A DNA stretch of 7,308 bases from an uncultured Lachnospiraceae bacterium. Lineage in GTDB: Bacteria > Bacillota > Clostridia > Lachnospirales > Lachnospiraceae. Positions within the stretch are counted from its first letter, which is position 1. Each line of letters starts with the position of its first letter. The notes below the pieces were generated by a model. It was not told the origin of the DNA, did not search any database, and saw only the letters and a program-made list of their open reading frames with translations. Shown here piece by piece: positions 1-6,158 of this stretch. The translations under genes were made by a program, and so were the position numbers. The DNA is taken from assembly GCA_947565255.1 (NCBI GenBank), contig CANOFI010000118.1:1-7308 (forward strand). Direction: 5' to 3'.

Positions 1-240
1 GGGAAAACATTGAATTAGGACGCAGCCAGAAAATACATAATTCCCGATACCCGTTATGCCAGACGATATCTCTATACTCGTCAAGCCACTGCAGCCATAA
101 AATGCATAATCCCCAATGCTCGTTACATCTGTCGGTATTTTTGTATCCTTACAGCCTGCAATTAATGTATTACTTTCTGCTTCTATGATGGCATTACAGT
201 TCCCACGGCTGTCATACACTGTATTCCCACTGTCCACAAC
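1..240 (-). repeat. Higher-order repeat unit 3 of the LRR gene (cut by window edge or diverging)
   Basis: This unit covers residues 307-386. The island (VDSGNTVYDSRGNCNAII) and two following repeats match units 1 and 2. The sequence after FSGC reads VLIQCFP instead of the expected SGLxxI. This may be the start of a different downstream domain or simple divergence, and the edge of the window prevents a decision. Confidence 0.75.
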
Positions 241-1158
241 TATTTTTTCCAAGCCGCTGCAATCTCCAAATGCCCTATCCCCGATACTCGTTACGCCAGA
301 CGGTATCTCTATACCCATCAAGCCGCTGCAGCCATAAAATGCATTAGACCCTATATCCGTTACATCTGTCGTTATTTTTGTATTCTTACAGCCTGCAATC
401 AATGTATTACTCCTTGTTTCTATGATGGCATTGCAGTTCCCACGGCTGTCGTACACTGTATTTTCACTATTCACAATTATTCTTTCCAAGCCGCTACAGT
501 ACAAAAATGCCCTAGCCCCGATGCTCGTTACGCCAGACGGTATCTCTATACTCGCCAAGCCACTACAGCCAGAAAATGCACCATCTCCTATGCTTGTTAC
601 GCCAGATGGTATCTCTATACCCATCAAGCCGCTACAGCCAGAAAATGCAACAGGCCCAATGCTCGTTACATCTGTCGGTATTTTTGTATTCTTACAGCCT
701 GCAATTAATGTATTACTCTCTGTTTTTATGATGGCATTGCAGTTTCCACGGCTGTCATACACTGTATTCTCACTATCCACAACTATTCTTTCCAAACCGC
801 TACAACCAGAAAATGCACTATTCCCGATGCTCGTTACGCCCGATGGTATCGTTATACTCGTCAAGCCGTTGCAGCAAAAAAATACACCATTCCCGATGCT
901 CGTTACACCATTGGGAATTACTACATCCCCGCCGCTTCCCTTATATTCTTTCAGCACTCCATCCTCAATAAGAAAATCTCTATCTGTCCCTTCCGCCTTC
1001 ACTTCCTGCGCCTGTCCAATATCCGGCAGGGGGAAACCAGTGCAGATAACAGCCGCTGCAGCCACTATGGTTATTGCCGTTCTGAACGTCTTTTTTACTT
1101 TATGCAGAACAGGTGTTTGACTCAGAAGCACAAATTTACAGTTTTTCATCATAATCAT
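1..1158 (-). CDS. Secreted BspA-like leucine-rich-repeat surface protein, 3' part beyond window
   Basis: An open frame of 386 codons starts at 1158 and has no stop before the window edge, so the C-terminus is missing. Residues 1-27 are basic, 28-44 are hydrophobic (AITIVAAAAVICTGFPL) and small or polar residues follow around 45-57, which reads as a Sec signal peptide. Residues 62-89 (FLIEDGVLKEYKGSGGDVVIP, then NGVTSIG) form the usual entry cap of BspA-type LRR_5 proteins. Then come 23-residue repeats of the form IPSGVTSIGxxAFxGCSGLxxIE, broken three times by a 'DSRGNCNAII...NTLIAGCKNTKIP' island. Such proteins are usually exported and bind host or matrix ligands; no ligand can be named here. 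ATGs at 1158, 1152 and 1149 share an AGAAAGGAAAAGG ribosome site, so the exact start is ambiguous. The signal peptide fits all three. By eye, ATA for Ile and GTA for Val are more frequent than in the neighbouring housekeeping genes. The last seven codons leave the repeat consensus. Confidence 0.93.
   Translation of the reverse strand, partial: MIMMKNCKFVLLSQTPVLHKVKKTFRTAITIVAAAAVICTGFPLPDIGQAQEVKAEGTDRDFLIEDGVLKEYKGSGGDVVIPNGVTSIGNGVFFCCNGLTSITIPSGVTSIGNSAFSGCSGLERIVVDSENTVYDSRGNCNAIIKTESNTLIAGCKNTKIPTDVTSIGPVAFSGCSGLMGIEIPSGVTSIGDGAFSGCSGLASIEIPSGVTSIGARAFLYCSGLERIIVNSENTVYDSRGNCNAIIETRSNTLIAGCKNTKITTDVTDIGSNAFYGCSGLMGIEIPSGVTSIGDRAFGDCSGLEKIVVDSGNTVYDSRGNCNAIIEAESNTLIAGCKDTKIPTDVTSIGDYAFYGCSGLTSIEISSGITGIGNYVFSGCVLIQCFP
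241..477 (-). repeat. Higher-order repeat unit 2 of the LRR gene (79 codons)
   Basis: This unit covers residues 228-306. It has the same island-plus-LRR layout as unit 1 with one 23-residue repeat fewer. It is 237 bp long. Much of the DNA matches unit 1 base for base, for example the stretch encoding NTVYDSRGNCNAII. Confidence 0.85.
478..783 (-). repeat. Higher-order repeat unit 1 of the LRR gene (102 codons)
   Basis: This unit covers residues 126-227 of the LRR protein. It contains one Cys-bearing island (VDSENTVYDSRGNCNAII, then NTLIAGCKNTKIPTDVTSIG) followed by consecutive 23-residue leucine-rich repeats. It is 306 bp long, exactly 69 bp (one leucine-rich repeat) longer than the next unit. 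Confidence 0.85.
518..655 (-). repeat. Tandem pair of 69-bp leucine-rich-repeat units
   Basis: Two adjacent 69-bp blocks (518-586 and 587-655) each encode one 23-residue leucine-rich repeat. By hand alignment they differ at roughly a dozen positions. The pair is present in unit 1, where units 2 and 3 have a single copy, so one block is the likely inserted or duplicated element. Confidence 0.75.
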
Positions 1159-1286
1159 CCTTTTCCTTTCTCTGCCGCCATACACGGCATTTTCTGTATA
1201 AACGCCCATACGGCTCTATCACCGTCCGACTCTCCTGCACCCAGCAGCCAGATGAATTCTAAAGCTACACACACGATTATGCATTT
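1159..1286 (-). other. Long 5' leader of the LRR gene with two GCC/GGC mini-hairpins
   Basis: The gap between the BofC-like gene and the LRR gene is 178 nt and contains no supported gene. Downstream of the predicted promoter it holds two similar short elements, GCCGTATGGGC (1214-1204) and GCCGTGTATGGC (1188-1177). Each could close GCC against GGC. The arms ATACA and TGTAT near the second element can pair instead, offering an alternative fold. The ribosome site AGAAAGGAAAAGG lies directly after. I recognise no known riboswitch class here. Confidence 0.35.
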
Positions 1287-1315
1287 AGTATAACACAACC
1301 TGCTGTCTATTTCTA
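1287..1315 (-). promoter_or_regulatory. Predicted extended -10 promoter of the LRR gene
   Basis: On the minus strand TATACT (1292-1287) is preceded by TGT (1295-1293), giving an extended TGnTATACT -10 box. TAGAAA (1315-1310) lies exactly 17 nt upstream and matches four of six bases of TTGACA. Transcription would begin near 1280, leaving a leader of about 120 nt before the LRR start codon. This suggests the LRR gene is expressed on its own. It is a prediction from consensus only. Confidence 0.5.
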
Positions 1316-1336
1316 CCATTTTTTGCACTTCAGCGC

Positions 1337-1948
1337 CTAACTCGTATACGTTTCCAAAAAATCATACAACGCATCCTCATCCCTGACATACTTCCCATTT
1401 CTCACCTGCTCCTGTATATCCTCCGGAAGCATATCCACAATAATATTTGTATACTCAAAGACCGTGCGCTTATCAATATAATAAACCGTGACACATCCAT
1501 TCTCTTCCGTTAAATAATAATTATACCGGGTTCCGGCAGGCGTGCTGATTTTGCGAAGTACGACCTGCGATGGTGAAAATGATAAAATCTGATATTTCTC
1601 AAACCCTTCCTCCACGTCCTGAAGACTCGGCTCCTTTGCATATTCCTCCAGATAATCAGTCAGTTCTTCCCTTGACATTCCGATATATTCCACGGGCATG
1701 GTTTCCTCCTGTTCATACAGGCTTCCCTCCAACCGGTTATAATATTCAACCGTCAGCTTTGTCCGCTGGGTAATGGTGTTGTTTTCGCCCTGGTTTGCCT
1801 CCACGGTTTTATTGGAAAGCTGGTTTGCAAATTTCTCCCTGTCCTCGTCACCGTATTTGTATAAATAAAACCGGTACGATCCATAATAAATGCCGAACAT
1901 GCACAGCATACACAATAACACGATTCCGATTCGCTTTAAAAATAACAC
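1337..1948 (-). CDS. Single-pass membrane protein with BofC-like C-terminal region
   Basis: A hypothetical protein of about 203 residues when started at GTG 1948. A basic start (VLFLKR) leads into one hydrophobic segment at about residues 8-23, followed by a polar linker rich in N, Q and E (about 33-70) and an extracytoplasmic domain. The segment at about 90-137 (GMSREELTDYLEEYAKE, then ILSFSPSQVVLRK) and the end (YYLTEENGCVTVYYIDKRT, then VRDEDALYDFLE) resemble the C-terminal domain of BofC, the forespore protein that restrains SpoIVB signalling in Bacillus. This resemblance comes from memory of the family, and no role in sporulation is claimed. An ATG at 1993 would add 15 residues but has no ribosome site and sits against a TATAAT box. 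GTG 1948 has AGGAG 10 nt upstream (1963-1959). The gene follows tcdA by 66 nt. Confidence 0.75.
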   Translation of the reverse strand: MLFLKRIGIVLLCMLCMFGIYYGSYRFYLYKYGDEDREKFANQLSNKTVEANQGENNTITQRTKLTVEYYNRLEGSLYEQEETMPVEYIGMSREELTDYLEEYAKEPSLQDVEEGFEKYQILSFSPSQVVLRKISTPAGTRYNYYLTEENGCVTVYYIDKRTVFEYTNIIVDMLPEDIQEQVRNGKYVRDEDALYDFLETYTS

Positions 1949-1958
1949 CCATACCACT

Positions 1959-1963
1959 CTCCT
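1959..1963 (-). promoter_or_regulatory. Ribosome binding site deciding the GTG start of the BofC-like gene
   Basis: AGGAG within AAAAAGGAGA lies 10 nt before GTG 1948. The in-frame ATG at 1993 has no Shine-Dalgarno sequence upstream. This favours the GTG start and the shorter protein, with a short basic N-terminus before the membrane segment. Confidence 0.55.
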
Positions 1964-1995
1964 TTTTCTTAGTAGTATGGGCATTGTTTCCATAT

Positions 1996-2001
1996 ATTAT
2001 A
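1996..2001 (-). promoter_or_regulatory. Possible -10 box (TATAAT) before the BofC-like gene
   Basis: A perfect TATAAT lies on the minus strand just beyond the tcdA stop. Transcription from it would start near 1989 and give a short leader containing the AGGAG site. No TTGACA-like -35 box is seen at 16-18 nt (AAACGG at 17 nt), so the promoter may be weak, may need an activator or another sigma factor, or may be chance. Confidence 0.3.
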
Positions 2002-2014
2002 CACTATGCCTGTT

Positions 2015-2740
2015 TCAGCCGTTTTCTTTCCCTTGCAGCAAATCTTTCACGACTTCTCCGGCAAGAATCAGTCCCGCCGCAGGCGGCACAAAAGAAATGC
2101 TTCCCGGAACCGGTCTTGCCGCGCCGGCTGCATCCGTACCGCAGACGGGCTTTCGCGGCTGTTCCTTAGAATATACAACCTTTAACCCTTTTACGCCCCT
2201 CTGCTTTAGTTCCCTGCGCATCACCTTTGCCAGCGGGCAAACCGAGGTTTTATATATATCGCTCACCAAAAACGCACAGGGGTCTAATTTATTTCCGGTT
2301 CCCATCGACGAAATCAGCGGTGTCCCCGCCTTTTCGCACTGTACGGCCAAATCAATTTTTGCCGTAACCGTATCCACCGCATCCACCACATAATCATACT
2401 CCTGAAAAGCAAACTGTTCTCTTGTTTCCGGCAGATAAAAGCAAAAATGTTTTTTTACGCGGACTTCCGGATTAATACATTTCATCCGCTGCTCCATAAC
2501 ATCTATTTTCCGCTTTCCTATTGAACCGGTATCTGCGATAATCTGGCGGTTTATATTCGTAATGCTGACCGTATCATGGTCAATCAGGTCAATGGCGCCA
2601 ATCCCCGCGCGCACAAGCGCCTCCGCAGCAGAACCGCCCACTCCGCCGATTCCAAACACGGCGACACGGCACTGTCTCAGCTTTTCCACTCCATCCCCGC
2701 CGATTAGCAGGGCGGTCCTTGCAAATATAGTCTCTTCCAT
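2015..2740 (-). CDS. tcdA: tRNA threonylcarbamoyladenosine dehydratase (ThiF/E1-like)
   Basis: An E1-like adenylating enzyme of 241 residues that cyclises the t6A base at position 37 of ANN-decoding tRNAs to ct6A, using ATP in the cytoplasm. The nucleotide-binding loop is GIGGVGGSAAEAL (about residues 30-42), followed by DLIDHDTVSITNINRQ (51-66), which carries the acidic and N/R/Q residues of the ThiF fold. GKRK (75-78) gives the conserved lysine region, and VDAVDTVTAK (119-128) holds the second conserved aspartate. VCPLAKVMRREL (167-178) and GSISFVPPAAGLILAGEVV (213-231) are typical of TcdA rather than of MoeB or ThiF. The length fits the family. The start is ATG 2740, with AAAGGAG 7 nt upstream. 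An in-frame ATG at 2761 lacks a ribosome site. It lies 101 nt after the CPBP protease gene and probably in the same operon. Confidence 0.95.
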   Translation of the reverse strand: MEETIFARTALLIGGDGVEKLRQCRVAVFGIGGVGGSAAEALVRAGIGAIDLIDHDTVSITNINRQIIADTGSIGKRKIDVMEQRMKCINPEVRVKKHFCFYLPETREQFAFQEYDYVVDAVDTVTAKIDLAVQCEKAGTPLISSMGTGNKLDPCAFLVSDIYKTSVCPLAKVMRRELKQRGVKGLKVVYSKEQPRKPVCGTDAAGAARPVPGSISFVPPAAGLILAGEVVKDLLQGKENG

Positions 2741-2747
2741 GATATTG

Positions 2748-2754
2748 CTCCTTT
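2748..2754 (-). promoter_or_regulatory. Ribosome binding site deciding the tcdA start
   Basis: AAAGGAG ends 7 nt before ATG 2740. The site lies inside what would be coding sequence if translation began at the upstream ATG 2761, so the shorter protein starting MEETIFARTALLIG is the better model. Confidence 0.8.
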
Positions 2755-2762
2755 CCGCCATC

Positions 2763-2817
2763 GGGAAAACAGATCATTGTGAAAGCCGCATTCCATGCGA
2801 CGGGTTTTGGGAAAACA
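2763..2817 (-). other. protease-tcdA intergenic spacer with repeated TGTTTTCCC and small inverted repeats
   Basis: The 101-nt spacer holds two copies of TGTTTTCCC (minus strand, 2771-2763 and 2817-2809) spaced 46 bp apart. Between them is CGCAT-GGA-ATGCG (2799-2787), a 5-bp inverted repeat with a 3-nt loop, and next to the outer copy GTTTT-CCC-AAAAC (2816-2804). No T-run follows either hairpin in the direction of transcription, so a rho-independent terminator is not supported. An operator or RNA-processing site is possible but unproven. Confidence 0.3.
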
Positions 2818-2841
2818 TACAGACTGCATGAATTTCAGATT

Positions 2842-3666
2842 TTATCTTTGTTCAGCAGAAGGCAGCTTCCGTTTCTGATGCCCTGTCCGACATTTGTAAA
2901 TTACAAAAAGAGAAACGATAAGCAATGCGGTAAAAACAATGGTCTGTATTGTAAAATAAGAAACCCGCAGTCGGGCAATGGCCGGAATCATCGTTGCAAG
3001 AACAGAGGCCAGATTCGCTGACATATGCGCCAGTATGGGCACCTTTAAATCGCGTCCGGACATATCATATAAGAAACAGAACAGTACCCCCAGCAAAAAA
3101 GCATATATGCCCTGCAGCAGATTTCCGTGAATCACCCCAAATACCATAGAGGAAAACAGCATTCCGGCCAGCCGGCCCGTTACCTGGCTGAGCCCATTGT
3201 AAAAAAGTCCCCGCATAAGCAGTTCTTCCACAAGGGCGGCCCCTATAACCGCACGAAAAAACAATACGACAATATTTCCTCTGTATATGCTTTGTGCCAC
3301 TTCCCTATATGTGGTAATTTTTTCCGGCAGCCTGAACAGAATAAACCAGTTATTCAATGCAATGCTTGCACTGATGCCGGCAAGCAAGACAAGTCCATAG
3401 GTCCATACCGGAAACTCACCCGCTGCCGGCACCTGCCTTCCCGGCAGCAACCCCGGCATTCTGTCTTTTAGCTGAATCCGCTGGTATGGACGGTAAAACA
3501 TCACATAAAGAAGGAATAAATTTATCAAAATATTAATGATGTTTAACGTTGCATTATCCACGGAAAGCCGCCCGCATACAAAAACAACCAGCATCGTAAT
3601 GGCATAATATGCCAGTACCGGCGCTATCGCATAAAACAAATGAAATTTTACCATCCCGCGATTCAT
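2842..3666 (-). CDS. CPBP-family (CAAX/Abi-type) intramembrane glutamic protease
   Basis: A 274-residue multi-pass membrane protein with about seven hydrophobic segments. The family is recognised by its active-site motifs in order: EELLMR with E147, E148 and R152; FGVIH with H180; and HMSAN with H214 and N218. These match the EExxxR, FxxxH and HxxxN signatures of CPBP (Rce1/CAAX, Abi) proteases, and all key residues are present. Bacterial members cleave within or next to membrane segments; known roles include bacteriocin maturation or immunity and anti-sigma release. The substrate here cannot be read from the sequence. ATG 3666 has GGAGG 8 nt upstream. The gene follows argS by 30 nt, which suggests co-transcription. 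No bacteriocin-like small peptide is visible beside it. A second methionine at residue 5 is a less likely start. Confidence 0.95.
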   Translation of the reverse strand: MNRGMVKFHLFYAIAPVLAYYAITMLVVFVCGRLSVDNATLNIINILINLFLLYVMFYRPYQRIQLKDRMPGLLPGRQVPAAGEFPVWTYGLVLLAGISASIALNNWFILFRLPEKITTYREVAQSIYRGNIVVLFFRAVIGAALVEELLMRGLFYNGLSQVTGRLAGMLFSSMVFGVIHGNLLQGIYAFLLGVLFCFLYDMSGRDLKVPILAHMSANLASVLATMIPAIARLRVSYFTIQTIVFTALLIVSLFVIYKCRTGHQKRKLPSAEQR

Positions 3667-3696
3667 CCAGTCCGCCTCCCATACAAATGCATTTTC

Positions 3697-5466
3697 TTAC
3701 ATTCTGTCCGGCGCCTCAAATCCAAGCACCTCAATACAGGTCTCCAGAACATCCCTGGTAAGCAAAAGAATCTGTATCCAGGACGCCTGCCTGTCTTTGT
3801 CCTCTTCCGATAAAATTTTTGTTTCGTGATAAAACTTATTAAATACGTTTGCCAGCTCATAAATATAAGAACAGATTTTATGGGGCGCCAGTTCCTCACA
3901 GGCAGTCTCCATCGTCGGCGCAAACTGGGTCAGCTGCAGCAGAAGTCCCTTTTCGCTTTCGCCGGTAGCAGGAAGAATCCGGACGGAATCAGACGTTCCC
4001 GTCTCCTGTCCATAACGCTTCAAAATAGACTTTATCCGCACAATCGTGTATAAAATATAAGGACCTGTATTTCCCTCAAAGGAAGTAAACCGTTCCATAT
4101 CAAACACATAATCCTTGGAAGCCTGATTCGACAAATCGCCGTATTTGATTGCCGAAAGTGCGACAACCTTCGCAATTTCCTTTGCATCTTCCTCGGAGGC
4201 CTGGTTTTTATTTTCTATAATTTTTTTGTACATCTGCTGTTCCACGTCCGCAATCAGATTTGAAAGACGCATTACACCGCCGTCCCTTGTCTTGAAGGGT
4301 TTGCCGTCCCGGCCGTTCATTGTGCCGTGTCCAACGAACGTCAGTTCGGTATTTTCACCGGCAATTTTTGTCTTGTAAGCCGTGCGGAATACCTGCGTAA
4401 AATACATTTCCTGACGCTTGTCCGTCACATAAATAATATGATTGGGCGCAAACAGCTTCTCACGCTCCACTATGGTCGCCAAATCCGTCGTTGCATAGAG
4501 GGATGAGCCGTCCGACTTCAATATGATGCAGGGCGGTAGCTCTTTTGCATCGCTCTCTTCTTTCACATCCACCACCAGAGCGCCTTCACTCTCATAGGCA
4601 TACCCCTCCCGCTTCATTTTTTCCACCATATCGGGAATATAGGGATGGGCATCCGACTCCTTTTTCCACAAGTCAAATGTCACATGCAGTCTGTCATAAT
4701 TTTTCTTTAAATCCGGCACGGACACCGCCATGATATGCTCCCATATGGCACGACAGCCTCTTTCTCCCCGCTGCAGCTTTGCCGTCTCCAGAAGGGCTTC
4801 TTTTTTATACTCCTCGTCTTCCTTTGAACGCGCGCTCGCCGCGGGATAAATTTCCTCCAGCTCACTTACGGTAAACGGCGCGTCTTTCGGGTATTCACCC
4901 TGAAAGGTTTCATCAAAATATGGCAGGTCCGGCCTGCGTTTTTTCAGCTCTGTGATTACAAGGCCAATCTGCAGCCCCCAGTCGCCCAGATGCACATCCC
5001 CGATAACCTCATGTCCGAGATAACGGTTTATCCGCTTTAGGCTCTCGCCGATAATCGCCGGGCGCAGATGCCCCACATGGAGCGGCTTCGCCACATTCGC
5101 CCCGCCATAGTCAATGACAATTTTTTTCGGGTTCTTCACTGGCTCCAGACCGAATTTATCTGCCAGTTTCATCCCCATCACATACTGGGAAAGATAGGTT
5201 CTGTCCAGCTTTATATTGATAAAGCCTGGTTTCACCGCCTCCACCGTCTCAAACATATCGTTGCCGAGAAGCCTTTCCACAACCTCATCCGCAATTGCGA
5301 TGGGCGCTTTCTTATAAGCCTTCGCCGCCGCCATCGCCCCGTTGCACTGAAATTCACACAAATCCGGACGGTTCGAAAGCCCCGCCTGCGCATACCGTGT
5401 ATCATAGCCGCATGCGGCAAAGGCGTCCTGTACCTGTCCGGTTATTATATCTAATATCTTGTCCAT
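3697..5466 (-). CDS. argS: Arginine--tRNA ligase
   Basis: A class I aminoacyl-tRNA synthetase of 589 residues that charges tRNA-Arg with arginine using ATP. The N-terminal arginyl-tRNA synthetase domain (about 1-110) leads into the catalytic Rossmann fold. Its HIGH signature is HVGH at 130-133, within GGANVAKPLHVGHLRPAIIG. The KMSKS position is degenerate (KPFKTR, 389-394). Many arginyl enzymes lack the canonical lysine and carry a compensating lysine before HIGH, here K127. The C-terminal DALR anticodon-binding domain starts at about NTGPYILYTIVRIKSILKR (466-484) and runs to the end, so the protein is complete. ATG 5466 has AAAAAAGGAG 9 nt upstream, and this site overlaps the ung stop codon, implying coupled translation. 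No T-box leader can fit in the 17-nt gap, so any amino-acid control would act further upstream. Confidence 0.98.
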   Translation of the reverse strand: MDKILDIITGQVQDAFAACGYDTRYAQAGLSNRPDLCEFQCNGAMAAAKAYKKAPIAIADEVVERLLGNDMFETVEAVKPGFINIKLDRTYLSQYVMGMKLADKFGLEPVKNPKKIVIDYGGANVAKPLHVGHLRPAIIGESLKRINRYLGHEVIGDVHLGDWGLQIGLVITELKKRRPDLPYFDETFQGEYPKDAPFTVSELEEIYPAASARSKEDEEYKKEALLETAKLQRGERGCRAIWEHIMAVSVPDLKKNYDRLHVTFDLWKKESDAHPYIPDMVEKMKREGYAYESEGALVVDVKEESDAKELPPCIILKSDGSSLYATTDLATIVEREKLFAPNHIIYVTDKRQEMYFTQVFRTAYKTKIAGENTELTFVGHGTMNGRDGKPFKTRDGGVMRLSNLIADVEQQMYKKIIENKNQASEEDAKEIAKVVALSAIKYGDLSNQASKDYVFDMERFTSFEGNTGPYILYTIVRIKSILKRYGQETGTSDSVRILPATGESEKGLLLQLTQFAPTMETACEELAPHKICSYIYELANVFNKFYHETKILSEEDKDRQASWIQILLLTRDVLETCIEVLGFEAPDRM

Positions 5467-5483
5467 TGTCCCACTCTCCTTTT

Positions 5484-6158
5484 TTACACATCCTCAATCT
5501 GCCAGTCAATCGGCGTCTCGCCATGCTCCTCCAAAAATGCATTTGCCTGGCTGAAATGCTTACATCCGAAAAATCCTCTGTATGCCGACAGCGGAGACGG
5601 GTGCGGCGCCTCCAGCACCAGATGCTTCGGATTGTGCAGCATTCTCTTCTTTGACTGTGCGGGCTTTCCCCACAGCAGATACACAATCGGCCTGTCCTGC
5701 CTGCTCACAATCTCAATGACAGCATCCGTAAATTCCTCCCAGCCGATTCCGCGGTGGGAATTGGCGGCATGCGCCCGCACGGTCAGTACCGTGTTCAGCA
5801 GCAGCACGCCCTGCTTCGCCCATTTTTCCAGATATCCGTTATTCGGAACCGCACAGCCCAAATCATCATGCAGCTCCTGATAAATATTGACGAGAGACGG
5901 CGGAATCTCAATATCCTTATTGACCGAGAAGCACAATCCATGCGCCTGCCCCGTCCCATGATACGGATCCTGTCCGAGAATTACAACCTTTACCTCGTTA
6001 AGCGGCGTAAAATGAAACGCGTTAAAAATATCATCCGCGGGCGGATACACCGCACATGTCCGGTATTCCTCCAAAACCTTTGTGTATAAATTCTTATAAT
6101 ACGGCTTCTTAAATTCCCCCTGTAACGGCTCCAGCCAGTCATTTGTAATTGGTGGCAT
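5484..6158 (-). CDS. ung: Uracil-DNA glycosylase, family 1
   Basis: A 224-residue base-excision repair enzyme that removes uracil from DNA after cytosine deamination or dUTP misincorporation. The signature GQDPYHG (62-68) contains the water-activating aspartate D64 and Y66. F77 in GLCFSVN stacks on the uracil, N122 in LLLNT reads the uracil edge, and HPSPLSAYRG (186-195) gives the catalytic H186 and the minor-groove loop. The length matches the family and no motif is missing. ATG 6158 has AAGGAGG 7 nt upstream. The gene ends 17 nt before argS, and the two probably share a transcript. The 121 nt before it contain no convincing promoter. Confidence 0.98.
   Translation of the reverse strand: MPPITNDWLEPLQGEFKKPYYKNLYTKVLEEYRTCAVYPPADDIFNAFHFTPLNEVKVVILGQDPYHGTGQAHGLCFSVNKDIEIPPSLVNIYQELHDDLGCAVPNNGYLEKWAKQGVLLLNTVLTVRAHAANSHRGIGWEEFTDAVIEIVSRQDRPIVYLLWGKPAQSKKRMLHNPKHLVLEAPHPSPLSAYRGFFGCKHFSQANAFLEEHGETPIDWQIEDV

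Noticed and set aside
1..10. GGGAAAACAT also found at 2809-2818, as a possible boundary repeat
   Set aside because: One copy is inside the LRR coding sequence and the match is only ten bases with no flanking similarity, so chance is the simplest explanation.
1..900. Regularly spaced repeats resembling a CRISPR array
   Set aside because: The repeats are imperfect, keep a codon frame, and translate into BspA-type leucine-rich repeats. There are no identical short direct repeats with unique spacers.
422..1120. Long plus-strand frame of 232 codons with a repeating MLVTPDGISIPIKPLQP pattern
   Set aside because: It is the antisense image of the minus-strand leucine-rich repeats. The minus frame has a signal peptide, ribosome site and recognised repeat family; the plus frame has none.
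1207..1209. Upstream in-frame ATG (minus strand) that would extend the LRR protein by 17 residues
   Set aside because: It has no ribosome site, and the extension would push the signal peptide away from the N-terminus. The strong site lies before 1158/1152.
1322..1336. GC-rich hairpin and A-run after the BofC-like gene as a terminator
   Set aside because: On the minus strand the stem is imperfect, the loop is tiny, and the run that follows is A rather than T.
5467..5483. T-box or other leader before argS
   Set aside because: Only 17 nt separate ung and argS, too short for such an element.
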